A stretch of DNA of 17,351 nt from Candidatus Shapirobacteria bacterium UBA2283 (GCA_002345725.1 DDWP01000105.1:1-17351), one strand, 5' to 3'. Counted from the stretch's first letter, positions 6,456 through 14,330 are shown. Made by a program: numbers and translations. The notes: generated from the sequence alone by a model not told the origin.

Positions 6456-6752
6456 ATGAGCCAAACCGTTTACAACACCCCCGCCGATCAATCTAATCAA
6501 AATAATAATATGATTTGGATGATTGCTCTTGGACTTGCCGCTGTTATCTTTTTCTTAGTTGTGGTCTACAGTAATGGAGATAATTCTGGTAACGAAATGT
6601 CACCTACCCAGATTCCACAAAGTCCTCAATCCACTCAAGTTCCTCAAGAACCACAGAGTACTCAAGTTCCACAAGAGCCACAAAGTACTCAAGTTCCCCA
6701 GCCAACGACAGTTGAGGCAACTGCAGCTCCTACCATTGCAGTTCAATTATAA
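6456..6752 (+). CDS. Single-pass membrane protein with PQSTQVPQE repeats
   Basis: A short polar N-terminus (residues 1-18, Asn/Gln-rich) is followed by one hydrophobic helix at ~19-38 and a low-complexity tail rich in Pro, Gln, Ser and Thr. The tail holds three copies of the 9-residue unit PQSTQVPQE (57-82). It is probably anchored with the repeat tail outside, as a spacer or wall-spanning stalk; this is inference. There is no enzymatic motif. The start is supported by TATAAA/TAATAT boxes at 6443-6451, 4-7 bases before the ATG. It is followed 24 bases later by the CsbD-like gene. Confidence 0.65.
   Translation: MSQTVYNTPADQSNQNNNMIWMIALGLAAVIFFLVVVYSNGDNSGNEMSPTQIPQSPQSTQVPQEPQSTQVPQEPQSTQVPQPTTVEATAAPTIAVQL
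6624..6701 (+). repeat. 27-bp tandem repeat (about 2.9 copies) coding PQSTQVPQE
   Basis: Three consecutive units of 27, 27 and 24 bases share the motif agtactcaagttcc (atccactcaagttcc in the first). They differ mainly at third positions (cct/cca/ccc; caa/cag; gaa/gag). Synonymous drift means the protein repeat is conserved more strictly than the DNA, so the array is not brand-new. Confidence 0.8.
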
Positions 6753-6776
6753 ATTGTTCTCTAAAATAATATAATT

Positions 6777-6950
6777 ATGGTCAAAATAAAACATGTCAAT
6801 CAAAAATTAAAAGGAAAGTTACAGCAAATAAATGGCGATATTCAGATTGCCAATAACCAGCCAGTCAAAGGAAACATCAACAAAGTTAAAGGCAAAATGA
6901 ATGAGACCGTAGCTGATGTCAAAATTAAAATTGACAATCAAAACAACTAA
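6777..6950 (+). CDS. Small CsbD-like protein (57 aa)
   Basis: The small ORF encodes a Lys/Asn/Gln-rich hydrophilic protein with the CsbD-like pattern twice: NQKLKGKLQQINGDI near residue 10, and GNINKVKGKMNETVADVK near residue 32. CsbD-family proteins are short, highly charged and stress-induced in many bacteria, with no known biochemical role. Residues 21-30 depart from the usual spacing, so the family call is moderate. A TAAAAT box at 6762-6767 lies 9 bases before the ATG. It may share a transcript with the repeat protein 24 bases upstream. Confidence 0.6.
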   Translation: MVKIKHVNQKLKGKLQQINGDIQIANNQPVKGNINKVKGKMNETVADVKIKIDNQNN

Positions 6951-6979
6951 TACCGTTTTGCCATATTCTGTCCAGTTTT

Positions 6980-7474
6980 CTAAGTCTCAACCCTGATATC
7001 AAATTCTTTCAATAAGTTTTTCATCTTATTTAACTGATAGGGGAAAACGCAGTACTTATCAATTTCTCTAGGGTATATCCATTTAACTGCTTTAATCTCT
7101 TTTTTCTGTGGCAAAATTTTTATCCCTTTAGTCATCTTAACTAAAAACTGATTTCTTTCCTGTCCGCGAAATGGTGGCTTACCTTCTTTTATCTTCTGAT
7201 TTATTAATTCGTCTGACCATTCGTACCGATCTATCTGCTCACTAACTTTTAATATCTCACAATAATTACATCCCAATTCTTCACTTAACTCTCTTATAAC
7301 TGCCTCGCTCGGTGTCTCGTTTTCATCTACTCCTCCTCCCGGTAGATCCCATTCGTTATCCTGCCAATTCATTTTTTGTACGAGCAGTATTTTTCCTAAA
7401 TCGTCAACGATCACAGCACTAGTACTCTGTCTGTAATTTAATTTATTACGGTCAATTTTATCTGCAACGTTCAT
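6980..7474 (-). CDS. Nudix hydrolase, RppH-like
   Basis: A complete Nudix box spans residues 47-69 (G47-x5-E53-x7-R61-E62-x2-E65-E66-x-G68), preceded by WDLPGGGVDENE. The C-terminal half carries PPFRGQERNQFLVKM, which recalls the FRGQKQ..FL segment of RNA pyrophosphohydrolase RppH, and VKWIYPREID near the end. Enzymes of this group remove pyrophosphate from 5'-triphosphorylated RNA or hydrolyse dinucleoside polyphosphates; the exact substrate is not proven by sequence. It starts 7 bases after the stop of the 424-residue zincin-like gene on the same strand, so the two are probably cotranscribed. Confidence 0.85.
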   Translation of the reverse strand: MNVADKIDRNKLNYRQSTSAVIVDDLGKILLVQKMNWQDNEWDLPGGGVDENETPSEAVIRELSEELGCNYCEILKVSEQIDRYEWSDELINQKIKEGKPPFRGQERNQFLVKMTKGIKILPQKKEIKAVKWIYPREIDKYCVFPYQLNKMKNLLKEFDIRVET

Positions 7475-7481
7475 TTTGTAC

Positions 7482-8756
7482 CTACTTTATATTCTTGGTT
7501 ACTTCTTGGTTAACCGCAATATACGGATGAGCATTTATTTTCCCTTCTTCATTTTTTGTAAACTCCATACCAATCTGCATAGCCCGTAGTGACTCTTGTT
7601 CCATCTGGTTAGCTTGCTGTTCAGCATAATTTAGGTGGTGTCTTGTATTAGTTTCAAACCATTCTTTGTAAAATTCTTTATATTCTCCATCCAATTCTTC
7701 GTCTGACAACCCGTAGTTAGATATTAATATTTGTCTTAACGTCAACTCAACCAGTGTCGGGAAGTCTTTCATATTTTCTACATAAACAGCGGTAAACTTA
7801 TTTTTTCTTTCAGTGTCAGGCAGAAGTGCAACGCTACACGCCTCCTCGACCTCATACTTCAGCTCCGTTCTTCTGTCAGGTTCGACTTCTCTTAGTATGT
7901 ATTCTGGATAAATTAGTTTAATTAGTTGATTCTTTATTATCCTAGCTTCTGCCTCCATTGGATCCGCGTCATGTTCTTCGATAGTTTGTACACTATTTGT
8001 ACCATCAGTTGATTTTTCCCCCCATATTTGAAACTGAACAAAATGTGTCATCTCTTCGATCATCGTAATTCCAGCTACTATCTCAGGATGGTCCAACACC
8101 TCACTTTTTAGGATTACGTCACCTGGTTTTGTAATTGCTCGGGAATATGTTTGAGTGAGTTGTCCTTCAAGTTGATTTATCGATAAGGCAATAACATTGT
8201 TGCCCGGATCACACATTGCCATGGAGTGATTTCCGGAACTGTCCAATATCGGAAAAAGTGTATAAATTATTACAGGTATATCAGAGTACTTAACACCTAG
8301 TTCTGTTCTGGGAAAAGTCGAAGCACCTTGTTCGTTTCTTTCGTCCATGTCTAATAGATTAAACGGACTTATTCGGTTCTTGTATATGTCACTCGGAACT
8401 CTAAGGTAGCTCATCACTAGCGAAGCAACTCGGTTTGATTCAGAAATTACCTCTTCATTAAAAAGTCCATCTTTCGGACCAAATCTAAAAAAGGGAATTG
8501 AAATATTGCGACCAGCTTCCGTCTCTGATAGCGGCTGGATATTGTGTATGTCGACAGTATATTTTGGTGCCTGTGTCTTGCCATCATCAATGCGTTTATC
8601 CAACATACAGTTATTATACAGACTTGTACTCAGAAAACTAAAACCTATAACATTGCCACCAGACGCTAAAAGATTTTGGTTCACTACTTTTGAAATTTTA
8701 ATAGGCATAGTCAACAACTTTTTCGAGAGAGTTAATGCTCCTCGATAGGTGTCCAT
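7482..8756 (-). CDS. Zincin-like hypothetical protein with EExxH in place of HExxH
   Basis: The 424-residue soluble protein has no signal peptide. Its centre resembles a zincin metalloprotease core: a helix with MIEEMTHFVQF (EEMTH at 234-238), then a second helix with DPMEAEARIIKNQLIK (265-280). The first would be HExxH if residue 234 were His, and the second looks like the EAEA third-ligand helix. The change to Glu may mean a lost or altered metal site. Read instead as ExxH plus ExE, it could be a carboxylate-bridged metal site. The N-terminal ~200 residues and C-terminal helical part (rich in Glu and Gln, ~370-400) have no recognised domain. A second possible start is Met17 (8708). It is divergent from pepE, with only 37 bases between the ATGs. 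Confidence 0.65.
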   Translation of the reverse strand: MDTYRGALTLSKKLLTMPIKISKVVNQNLLASGGNVIGFSFLSTSLYNNCMLDKRIDDGKTQAPKYTVDIHNIQPLSETEAGRNISIPFFRFGPKDGLFNEEVISESNRVASLVMSYLRVPSDIYKNRISPFNLLDMDERNEQGASTFPRTELGVKYSDIPVIIYTLFPILDSSGNHSMAMCDPGNNVIALSINQLEGQLTQTYSRAITKPGDVILKSEVLDHPEIVAGITMIEEMTHFVQFQIWGEKSTDGTNSVQTIEEHDADPMEAEARIIKNQLIKLIYPEYILREVEPDRRTELKYEVEEACSVALLPDTERKNKFTAVYVENMKDFPTLVELTLRQILISNYGLSDEELDGEYKEFYKEWFETNTRHHLNYAEQQANQMEQESLRAMQIGMEFTKNEEGKINAHPYIAVNQEVTKNIK

Positions 8757-8781
8757 AAAATATTTAATTGGAGTTAACTTG

Positions 8782-8787
8782 TATAAT
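8782..8787 (+). promoter_or_regulatory. -10 box of pepE
   Basis: A perfect TATAAT ends 6 bases before ATG 8794 and decides between this start and the earlier in-frame ATG at 8749, which would place the promoter inside the gene. No -35 match is seen. Confidence 0.5.
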
Positions 8788-8793
8788 CACCTT

Positions 8794-9420
8794 ATGAAAC
8801 TATATTTATCTTCTTTTCGTTTTGGTGATGAGCCACAAAAACTAGCAGATTTAGTAGGTGATAATAAAAATATTGCCATTATTCCAAATGCTCTTGATAT
8901 ATATCCCGACAGTCCTAGAAAAGACGCCGGTTTGCAGAGGGAGACAGACGGTTTATTAGAGCTCGGCCTTCAGCCAGAAATTTTGGACCTAAGAGATTAC
9001 TTTGGTAAGTCAGAGGAGTTAAAACAAAAACTAAGTCAATATGGAGCTGTTTGGGTTTTGGGTGGTAACACCTTTGTTCTTCGCAGAGCTTACAAAGAAA
9101 GTGGTTTTGACAACTGGTTACAACAACAAAAAGACAACCAAGACTTTGTCTATGCTGGCTACAGTGCCGGAGTATGTGTTTTGTCTCCTTCACTAAAAGG
9201 TCTAGAAACAGTCGACGATCCTGTTTTGGTTGGTGACGGTTATCCCACAGAAACTGTTTGGGATGGGCTAAATATTATCGATTTTGCTTTTGCTCCACAC
9301 TTTGAATCTCCTGGTCATCCCGAGACTGAAATGGTTAATCACGAAGTCGCCCATTACAAAAAAGTCGGAATAAAATACAAAACACTTCATGATGGTGAGG
9401 TCATCATTATGGAAATTTAA
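8794..9420 (+). CDS. pepE: Peptidase E (family S51, alpha-aspartyl dipeptidase-like)
   Basis: The start at 8794 gives MKLYLSSFRFG, the typical first strand of the family; the 15 extra residues from 8749 overlap the divergent gene and look unlike it. The 208-residue protein contains WVLGGNTFVLRR (87-98), the nucleophile elbow AGYSAGVCVL with Ser124, and APHFESPGHPE with His169, as in peptidase E of family S51. Peptidase E hydrolyses dipeptides with N-terminal Asp in the cytosol; cyanophycinase and other relatives share the fold, so the substrate is not certain. It converges on the UMP kinase gene with the two stop codons overlapping. Confidence 0.85.
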   Translation: MKLYLSSFRFGDEPQKLADLVGDNKNIAIIPNALDIYPDSPRKDAGLQRETDGLLELGLQPEILDLRDYFGKSEELKQKLSQYGAVWVLGGNTFVLRRAYKESGFDNWLQQQKDNQDFVYAGYSAGVCVLSPSLKGLETVDDPVLVGDGYPTETVWDGLNIIDFAFAPHFESPGHPETEMVNHEVAHYKKVGIKYKTLHDGEVIIMEI

Positions 9421-10148
9421 GTAGTTAAAACCTCATTACTTATCAATGTTCCCATTGAAAAATCTTTCTCCATAATTACCTTTGGTAGCTCATCTAGGTC
9501 TTTTATATCAAACACAAATATTGGTAAATTCCATTCTTCGCATTTAGTAAAAGCCGTCATGTCCATCACTCTCAACTTTTCTTCAAACACTTTTTTAAAG
9601 CTTATTTCAGAATATTTTTTTGCATTTGGATTTGTCTTCGGGTCACGGTCGTAAACTCCGTCTGTTGTACTAGCTTTTAGTACCATCTGACATTTTAGTT
9701 CCCAAGCATACTGAGATACAGCTGTATCAGTCGAACACCCCGGTAATCCAGTTCCTCCAGCTAATATCACCATTCTACCCTGGTCTAGATGATATCGGGC
9801 CTTTTGTCTGATATAAGGTTCGGCAAAGCTGGGTAGAGGAAAAGCCGTCATCAGCCTAGTTTCCACTTCTCCGTTTCTAATCAAAGCCTCTCTTAGTCCA
9901 ATTCCATTCATTACTGTCGCCAACATTCCCATCGCGTCTGCTTCTGTCGGATCTACCTCCTCATTTGCCAGTCTACCTCTAAATATATTACCTCCACCCA
10001 CTACCACCGCCATTTCTACCCCAGTTATTTTTTTAATTTCAATCAGTCTTCTAGCCACCTGATCTAATTTTTCAAAGCTGATACTGTCTCCATTCTGTCC
10101 AAATAATTCTCCACTTGTCTTTAAAATTACCCTGTCAATTTTTTTCAC
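9417..10148 (-). CDS. pyrH: UMP kinase
   Basis: The protein follows bacterial UMP kinase throughout: VILKTSGELFG (phosphate loop, 8-18), AVVVGGGNIFRG (47-58), DAMGMLATVMNGIGL (71-85), MVILAGGTGLPGCSTDTA (126-143), TTDGVYDRDPKTNP (161-174), VMDMTAF, and a C-terminal GTLI. It phosphorylates UMP to UDP with ATP as a hexamer in pyrimidine nucleotide synthesis. Length 243 is standard. The start is GTG at 10148, supported by TATAAT 7 bases upstream. In many bacteria pyrH lies with tsf and frr; here it lies between peptidase E and glycan genes. STTDGVY replaces the common A-T-x-V-D-G-V-Y wording, a small divergence. Confidence 0.92.
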   Translation of the reverse strand: MKKIDRVILKTSGELFGQNGDSISFEKLDQVARRLIEIKKITGVEMAVVVGGGNIFRGRLANEEVDPTEADAMGMLATVMNGIGLREALIRNGEVETRLMTAFPLPSFAEPYIRQKARYHLDQGRMVILAGGTGLPGCSTDTAVSQYAWELKCQMVLKASTTDGVYDRDPKTNPNAKKYSEISFKKVFEEKLRVMDMTAFTKCEEWNLPIFVFDIKDLDELPKVIMEKDFSMGTLISNEVLTT

Positions 10149-10155
10149 TTGCTAG

Positions 10156-10161
10156 ATTATA
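10156..10161 (-). promoter_or_regulatory. -10 box of pyrH
   Basis: Minus-strand TATAAT ends 7 bases before the GTG start at 10148. It supports this start and a leaderless pyrH transcript separate from the upstream glycan genes. Confidence 0.5.
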
Positions 10162-10191
10162 ACCCATTTTAATGTTTAATTATGACTACGT

Positions 10192-11139
10192 CTAAAACAA
10201 TCCTTCTTTCAACTCATCCATAGAGAACTCGACTTCAAAAGTTGTTCGGTCACCGACATTCACATACAAGGTCAATACTCCTGCTGTTCCTTTTTTAATT
10301 ATTCCCCCACACGAATATACCACTCGGCGGATATCCGGGTGCAACTCTTCTATTAGTGCTTTTCCCATATTGTCAACAAAAGTGTTCGGCACCAATATTG
10401 GTTCAGGTGCTACTTCGATACTAAAACCATCCTCTGTCCGACTTAACTTAGCCCTTCCGATACTGTAAATATATTTATCGACTCCATCAATTTTTTCAAT
10501 AGTAATTCCGTGAATAATAAATAAGGCCTCTTTGTCGTTCAGCCATATCGGTGGCATTGTTGTCCCTATTCGCCACTTTGCCCATGTCAGATCCGTCGGA
10601 AATACTATATCACCGATTTTTTCTGGAGTCTGTCCGTGGACTGAAAATACCAAAATCTTGTGATTATAATCAGTGCTATCTGGTCGGAAAAAATAAGTTG
10701 TATTATCTACTGGAGTCATATTTTTCCCAGGACCAAAAGTACTCACTATAAGAATTGGCGGTAGTTCTTTTTCCCAAGTATGGTGAGAATTAATCTTTGC
10801 CACTGCTGGAAATGGGATAGGTCTTCCCATTTTGTCAGACAATACCGCCGTCAACCCTATTACCAAATTTTCATTTTCTAGTTCCAATGCTCTCGGGTCC
10901 TCCAAGTTTATTCCTTCATACATCGGCACCCAGATTGTCCTTTCTTGGACTACTTCACCGTCGGCTCCTACTTCAAATAGCTTCAATATTCCCTTATCTG
11001 GTTCGCCATGTTCACTCGCTTTTTCCACTTCTCTGCCAATTAAATACACCGAATCACTGTTGTGTTTTTGCCAAGCCGCCAAGTTATATCTCGACACTTG
11101 TAAGTTTGGAAATATATTCCTAATTTTTTGAATTTTCAT
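10192..11139 (-). CDS. GH130-like glycoside hydrolase/phosphorylase
   Basis: The 315-residue protein has the pattern of the five-bladed beta-propeller GH130 group: INLEDPRALEL (EDPR at 80-83), FGPGKNMTPV (136-144, the KNxxP element), TTMPPIWLNDKEALFIIHG ending at 210-211, and repeated beta strands. GH130 enzymes phosphorolyse or hydrolyse beta-mannosides; the exact linkage cannot be read here, and I could not locate every catalytic and phosphate-binding residue. No signal peptide is seen, so it is cytosolic. It overlaps the end of the GT4-fusion gene by 20 bases on the same strand, a sign of translational coupling and joint action on one glycan. Confidence 0.75.
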   Translation of the reverse strand: MKIQKIRNIFPNLQVSRYNLAAWQKHNSDSVYLIGREVEKASEHGEPDKGILKLFEVGADGEVVQERTIWVPMYEGINLEDPRALELENENLVIGLTAVLSDKMGRPIPFPAVAKINSHHTWEKELPPILIVSTFGPGKNMTPVDNTTYFFRPDSTDYNHKILVFSVHGQTPEKIGDIVFPTDLTWAKWRIGTTMPPIWLNDKEALFIIHGITIEKIDGVDKYIYSIGRAKLSRTEDGFSIEVAPEPILVPNTFVDNMGKALIEELHPDIRRVVYSCGGIIKKGTAGVLTLYVNVGDRTTFEVEFSMDELKEGLF

Positions 11140-13267
11140 CTGCTTCCATTTCGGTTATTATTAGTACCGATATTAAATACGACAGTAACGATTCGGCTCC
11201 CTGATTTTTATTAACTCCTTTTATCGTTAGTCCATCATAGCACCCCCCAGTCTCAAAATTGTAAATAGGTACATTCTTGCTGTTATTTCCCAAAAACCAG
11301 CTAAAACATATTCTGGCTAAATTTTTATATTTTTCGCAACCTGTTATTTCATATGCCGTCTTTAATGCCAATATCATTGAGGCTGGATCTTCAGGCTGTT
11401 GGTCATAATCACCACCCTCGCCATCTTTATTAAGCCATGTTTGATTACCTGTCGGGTGATAAGCATCGTTATTAAAAGTATTTTCAATAAGATAACCCAG
11501 TGATTTTTCAGCCACATTTGTGTATCTCTCATTTTGAAAATACTTTCCCGCAAGATATAGACTCTCTGGCATAACCCCATTATTATATTTCAACCCTTTT
11601 TCAAACCACTTGCCATCGTAGGCCATGGTCAATTCATCGGCATACTTTTGGACAACCTCTTCCATCTCATTTTTGTGTTTCGGATATTGTTTTATTGCCA
11701 GAAGTAAAGTTTTTATCATTATTGCCTTAGCTCTCTTATGTTCTCTAGCATCAAAATTTTTCCAGTCATTTTCAAAGATTGTTTTTGCGTTTTTATTATC
11801 TGCCATCACTTCTGCCAATGCCCATAGTGTTCTCGCATTTGCATCTGTTAAATCCTCTGTCTCATTTTGCAAAGTAGGACGTTTGTCTTTGTAGCCAATG
11901 TAGTTTACAAAACCACCATTTTCTTTTTGGCTTTTTTTAATATATTCAAGATAGATTTCGGTTAATTTATTTATCTTTAACTTATTACTTATTATCAAAG
12001 CCCGAGCATTATCATCGATAGTATAACCAAAATCAGGACTTGGTTTTTCCTTATCGGCAAACTGGAATAGGCCAAACTTGTCAGTCATTTTAATTAGGTG
12101 TTTTAGATTCAGAGGGGGGATAACATTTTGAGTTAACAGTTTTATACATCTTAATGCCACGTTGTCCCATAGCATTGGTCTTGTCATTTCATAAGCCCGC
12201 TTGTTCATCAATAGCAGTTCTTTATCGTCCATCATTATTTCATTCAACGCCTCACTCATGGCCACAGAATCCTTTATCGGTACTAGTCTGCCAACTTCTT
12301 TACTGATTATCTCTTTCGCCTGGGCAAATTCTGTACTGACTGTCGCCCTACCTGTTCCCAGTGCGTAGGACAATGTCCCGGATACTGCCTGGTCAGTGTT
12401 TATTGATGTCGAGATGTATATATCAGTCGCTTTCAGAAATTCGAGCAGCTCTTTGATATGTAGATATTGGTCATAGAATTTCACATGATTTTTAAGATTG
12501 AGTTTTGTCACCAATTTTGTTAATTCCATCCGGTAACTTTCCCCCTCTTTTCTGCGCACTACCGGGTGTGTTTTCCCTAGTATTAAGTAACGAACTTTTG
12601 GGTGTTTTTTGACTACTGCTGGTAACGCCTTAATCACATATTCAATTCCCTTACTTCGACTCAGTAGTCCAAAAGTGCTCAGTATTTTAAAATCACCCAA
12701 CTTCAATTTCTTTTTACTATTAGCTGTAGTCGTAAATTTGGTTGGGTGAATCCCATGAGGGATCACTTGAATTTTTCCCACTGATTCCAGATACAATTTT
12801 TCCAACACTTTTTTTGAACTTTCAGTTAACACTACGATTGCTTTAACGTGTTGGATAATTTTTTGGGTCACTTCAAACATTTTTTCATCAGGTGTTGGTA
12901 AGGCTGTGTGAAAAGTCGCCACTATTGGTTTCTTGCATCTCTCTATTAGATACAAAATATTTTCACCCCACTCACCACCATATATTCCATATTCATGTTC
13001 TACAATAAGCCCAATACATCGGTCATCTGAATTTAACTTTTTTGCCAAATCTATATGTTGTTTTTTATTGTTCTGGTCTATTTCCCACCCAACTTCGACT
13101 GGATACACGTGTTTGTCTAGTGGGGACACATTCATAGCCGCAACTTTACATTCAATACCTCCATTCAAAATAGATTTAGATGAATTCAATAGATCTTGAG
13201 TAAAAGTCGCTATTCCACATTCTCTTGGTGGGTATGTCCCTACAAATACTATATACGGAATCTTCAT
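11120..13267 (-). CDS. GT4 glycosyltransferase fused to an alpha/alpha-toroid sugar-enzyme-like domain
   Basis: Starting at ATG 13267 gives MKIPYIVFVGTYPPRECGIATF, the typical N-terminus of this GT4 group; a start at 13333 would add an unlikely leader and place the TATAAT box inside the gene. Residues ~1-390 are GT-B: HGIHPTKF, then STFGLLSRSKGIEYVIKALP (sugar-nucleotide half), then TDQAVSGTLSYALGTGRA, the group's replacement for the usual E-x7-E loop. From ~395 a second domain begins, LKHLIKMTDKFGLFQFA ... DFGYTIDDNARALI, with repeated helix pairs to the end, like the (alpha/alpha)6 toroid of epimerase or glycosidase families. The 715-residue fusion next to a GH130-like gene is a recurring bacterial pairing, probably for making or recycling a mannose-containing glycan; substrate is inference. 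Confidence 0.8.
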   Translation of the reverse strand: MKIPYIVFVGTYPPRECGIATFTQDLLNSSKSILNGGIECKVAAMNVSPLDKHVYPVEVGWEIDQNNKKQHIDLAKKLNSDDRCIGLIVEHEYGIYGGEWGENILYLIERCKKPIVATFHTALPTPDEKMFEVTQKIIQHVKAIVVLTESSKKVLEKLYLESVGKIQVIPHGIHPTKFTTTANSKKKLKLGDFKILSTFGLLSRSKGIEYVIKALPAVVKKHPKVRYLILGKTHPVVRRKEGESYRMELTKLVTKLNLKNHVKFYDQYLHIKELLEFLKATDIYISTSINTDQAVSGTLSYALGTGRATVSTEFAQAKEIISKEVGRLVPIKDSVAMSEALNEIMMDDKELLLMNKRAYEMTRPMLWDNVALRCIKLLTQNVIPPLNLKHLIKMTDKFGLFQFADKEKPSPDFGYTIDDNARALIISNKLKINKLTEIYLEYIKKSQKENGGFVNYIGYKDKRPTLQNETEDLTDANARTLWALAEVMADNKNAKTIFENDWKNFDAREHKRAKAIMIKTLLLAIKQYPKHKNEMEEVVQKYADELTMAYDGKWFEKGLKYNNGVMPESLYLAGKYFQNERYTNVAEKSLGYLIENTFNNDAYHPTGNQTWLNKDGEGGDYDQQPEDPASMILALKTAYEITGCEKYKNLARICFSWFLGNNSKNVPIYNFETGGCYDGLTIKGVNKNQGAESLLSYLISVLIITEMEADENSKN

Positions 13268-13279
13268 CGATCTATTCCC

Positions 13280-13285
13280 ATTATA
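13280..13285 (-). promoter_or_regulatory. -10 box of the GT4/GH130 unit
   Basis: Minus-strand TATAAT ends 12 bases before ATG 13267. It supports this start over the upstream ATG at 13333. Confidence 0.45.
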
Positions 13286-13408
13286 CCCTACGTATTTTTT
13301 CTGTAATTCTCGGGCACCACATATATATTGCAATGGGGATTACATAAACGATTCGTGCCACATTACTGAATTGTTAGACAGTTAAACTCATACTAAATTA
13401 TATTTCCT

Positions 13409-13576
13409 ATGAAACTTATCAAGACAAAATTCAAAAATGGTTTTATCTCTCCAAAACTATTTCTTCAGCCATTAGCAGCCAACACCAAACATCACTCATC
13501 TAGTTTGTTATACAAATTATATCGACACAGTCCTTTTTGTGACTTTTGGACATTATTATCTACACCAATAAATTAA
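13409..13576 (+). CDS. Possible small 55-aa protein
   Basis: An ATG at 13409 opens a 55-codon frame: MKLIKTKFKNGFISPKLF, then Ser/His/Leu-rich residues and a C-terminal SPFCDFWTLLSTPIN. TAAATT and TATATT boxes lie 4-9 bases before the ATG, as for many starts in this window. It lies alone between the divergent GT4 gene and the regulator. No family is recognised, and a chance ORF of this size cannot be excluded. Confidence 0.3.
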   Translation: MKLIKTKFKNGFISPKLFLQPLAANTKHHSSSLLYKLYRHSPFCDFWTLLSTPIN

Positions 13577-13593
13577 CCTAAAATCAAAAAAAA

Positions 13594-13622
13594 TTGCTTA
13601 AGTCCTATCATCCGAGTATAAT
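13594..13622 (+). promoter_or_regulatory. Promoter of the CRP/FNR-type regulator (-35 and -10)
   Basis: TTGCTT (13594-13599) and TATAAT (13617-13622) are separated by 17 bases, the best-formed promoter in the window. It ends 6 bases before the in-frame ATC codon at 13629. Confidence 0.65.
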
Positions 13623-13628
13623 TAACAT

Positions 13629-14312
13629 ATCAATCCACCAAACATCCACATAAGTTCTGACAAAACCAAAGAATTCGAAACTTTCTACGAACAATTTGTT
13701 ACCCGTAACTACAAAAAAGGCGAGATGCTAATTCGTGCCGACGATGATCCTCAAGGAATTTTTTGTCTCACCAAAGGCTATGTCCGTCAGTATACTATTT
13801 CTCCTGCTGGTAACGAATTATCCCTTCATATTCTTAATCCTATATCTTACTTTCCTATGGTCTGGGCTATCAATGGTACTCCTAATGTCTATTTCTTTGA
13901 AGCTTTAACTGCTGTCGAAGTTGGCCGCGCTCCTCGTGAGCAAGTCGTTAATTTTATTAAAGACAAGCCTGCTCTTCTCTTTGCTCTGATGAGCGAATTG
14001 TTAGAAGACTATGCCGAGACTCTCACTCGAGTCGAACATCTAGTTTTTAGTGATGCTTACCGTCGAGTAATTTCTATTTTAATTTATATTGCCAAACATT
14101 TTGGTCAAGTTCACAAAAAAGGTATTATCGTTAATCACCGTTTTACTCAAGCTGATATCGCCACCCTTGTTGGTGTAGCCCGGGAGACTGCCAGTATCGA
14201 GCTTTTCAAGCTTGAAAAAGCCGGACTTATCAAATATGTTGACCATGCTATTCTGTTTGAAGATTTAGATAAATTAGCCGCCGAGATAAATTCTGTTCCT
14301 CTCCAGTCGTAA
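13629..14312 (+). CDS. CRP/FNR family transcriptional regulator (probable non-AUG start)
   Basis: The first ATG of the frame (13725) would begin inside the cyclic-nucleotide-binding fold. The 32 codons before it are open and read like the family N-terminus: KTKEFETFYEQFVTRNYKKGE leading into MLIRADDDPQGIF and CLTKGYVRQYTISPAG. I therefore start at ATC 13629, 6 bases after TATAAT, which gives 227 residues, the normal family length; ATA at 13650 is an alternative. The beta-roll lacks the cAMP-binding FGE/R-S motif and has no Cys set for an iron-sulfur cluster, so the ligand is unknown. The C-terminal HTH (RFTQADIATLVGVARETAS, then LFKLEKAGLI) is canonical. It lies before the envelope-gene run and a palindrome suited to such a protein. 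Confidence 0.8.
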   Translation: MNPPNIHISSDKTKEFETFYEQFVTRNYKKGEMLIRADDDPQGIFCLTKGYVRQYTISPAGNELSLHILNPISYFPMVWAINGTPNVYFFEALTAVEVGRAPREQVVNFIKDKPALLFALMSELLEDYAETLTRVEHLVFSDAYRRVISILIYIAKHFGQVHKKGIIVNHRFTQADIATLVGVARETASIELFKLEKAGLIKYVDHAILFEDLDKLAAEINSVPLQS

Positions 14313-14330
14313 TTTCCCTCGTCTCTTTAA

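Noticed and set aside
6624..6701. Tandem repeat considered as a CRISPR-like array
   Set aside because: The repeats are contiguous with no spacers, in frame within a protein-coding gene, and differ mostly at third codon positions.
8749..8793. Upstream ATG (8749) as pepE start
   Set aside because: It overlaps the start of the divergent gene, adds 15 residues unlike the family, and would put the perfect TATAAT (8782-8787) inside the coding region.
8915..9193. 92-aa minus-strand frame inside pepE
   Set aside because: It is antisense to the conserved catalytic region of peptidase E and has no recognisable features.
13268..13333. Upstream ATG (13333) as start of the GT4 fusion
   Set aside because: The extra 22 residues do not resemble the family and contain the TATAAT box. 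The family-like sequence begins at 13267.
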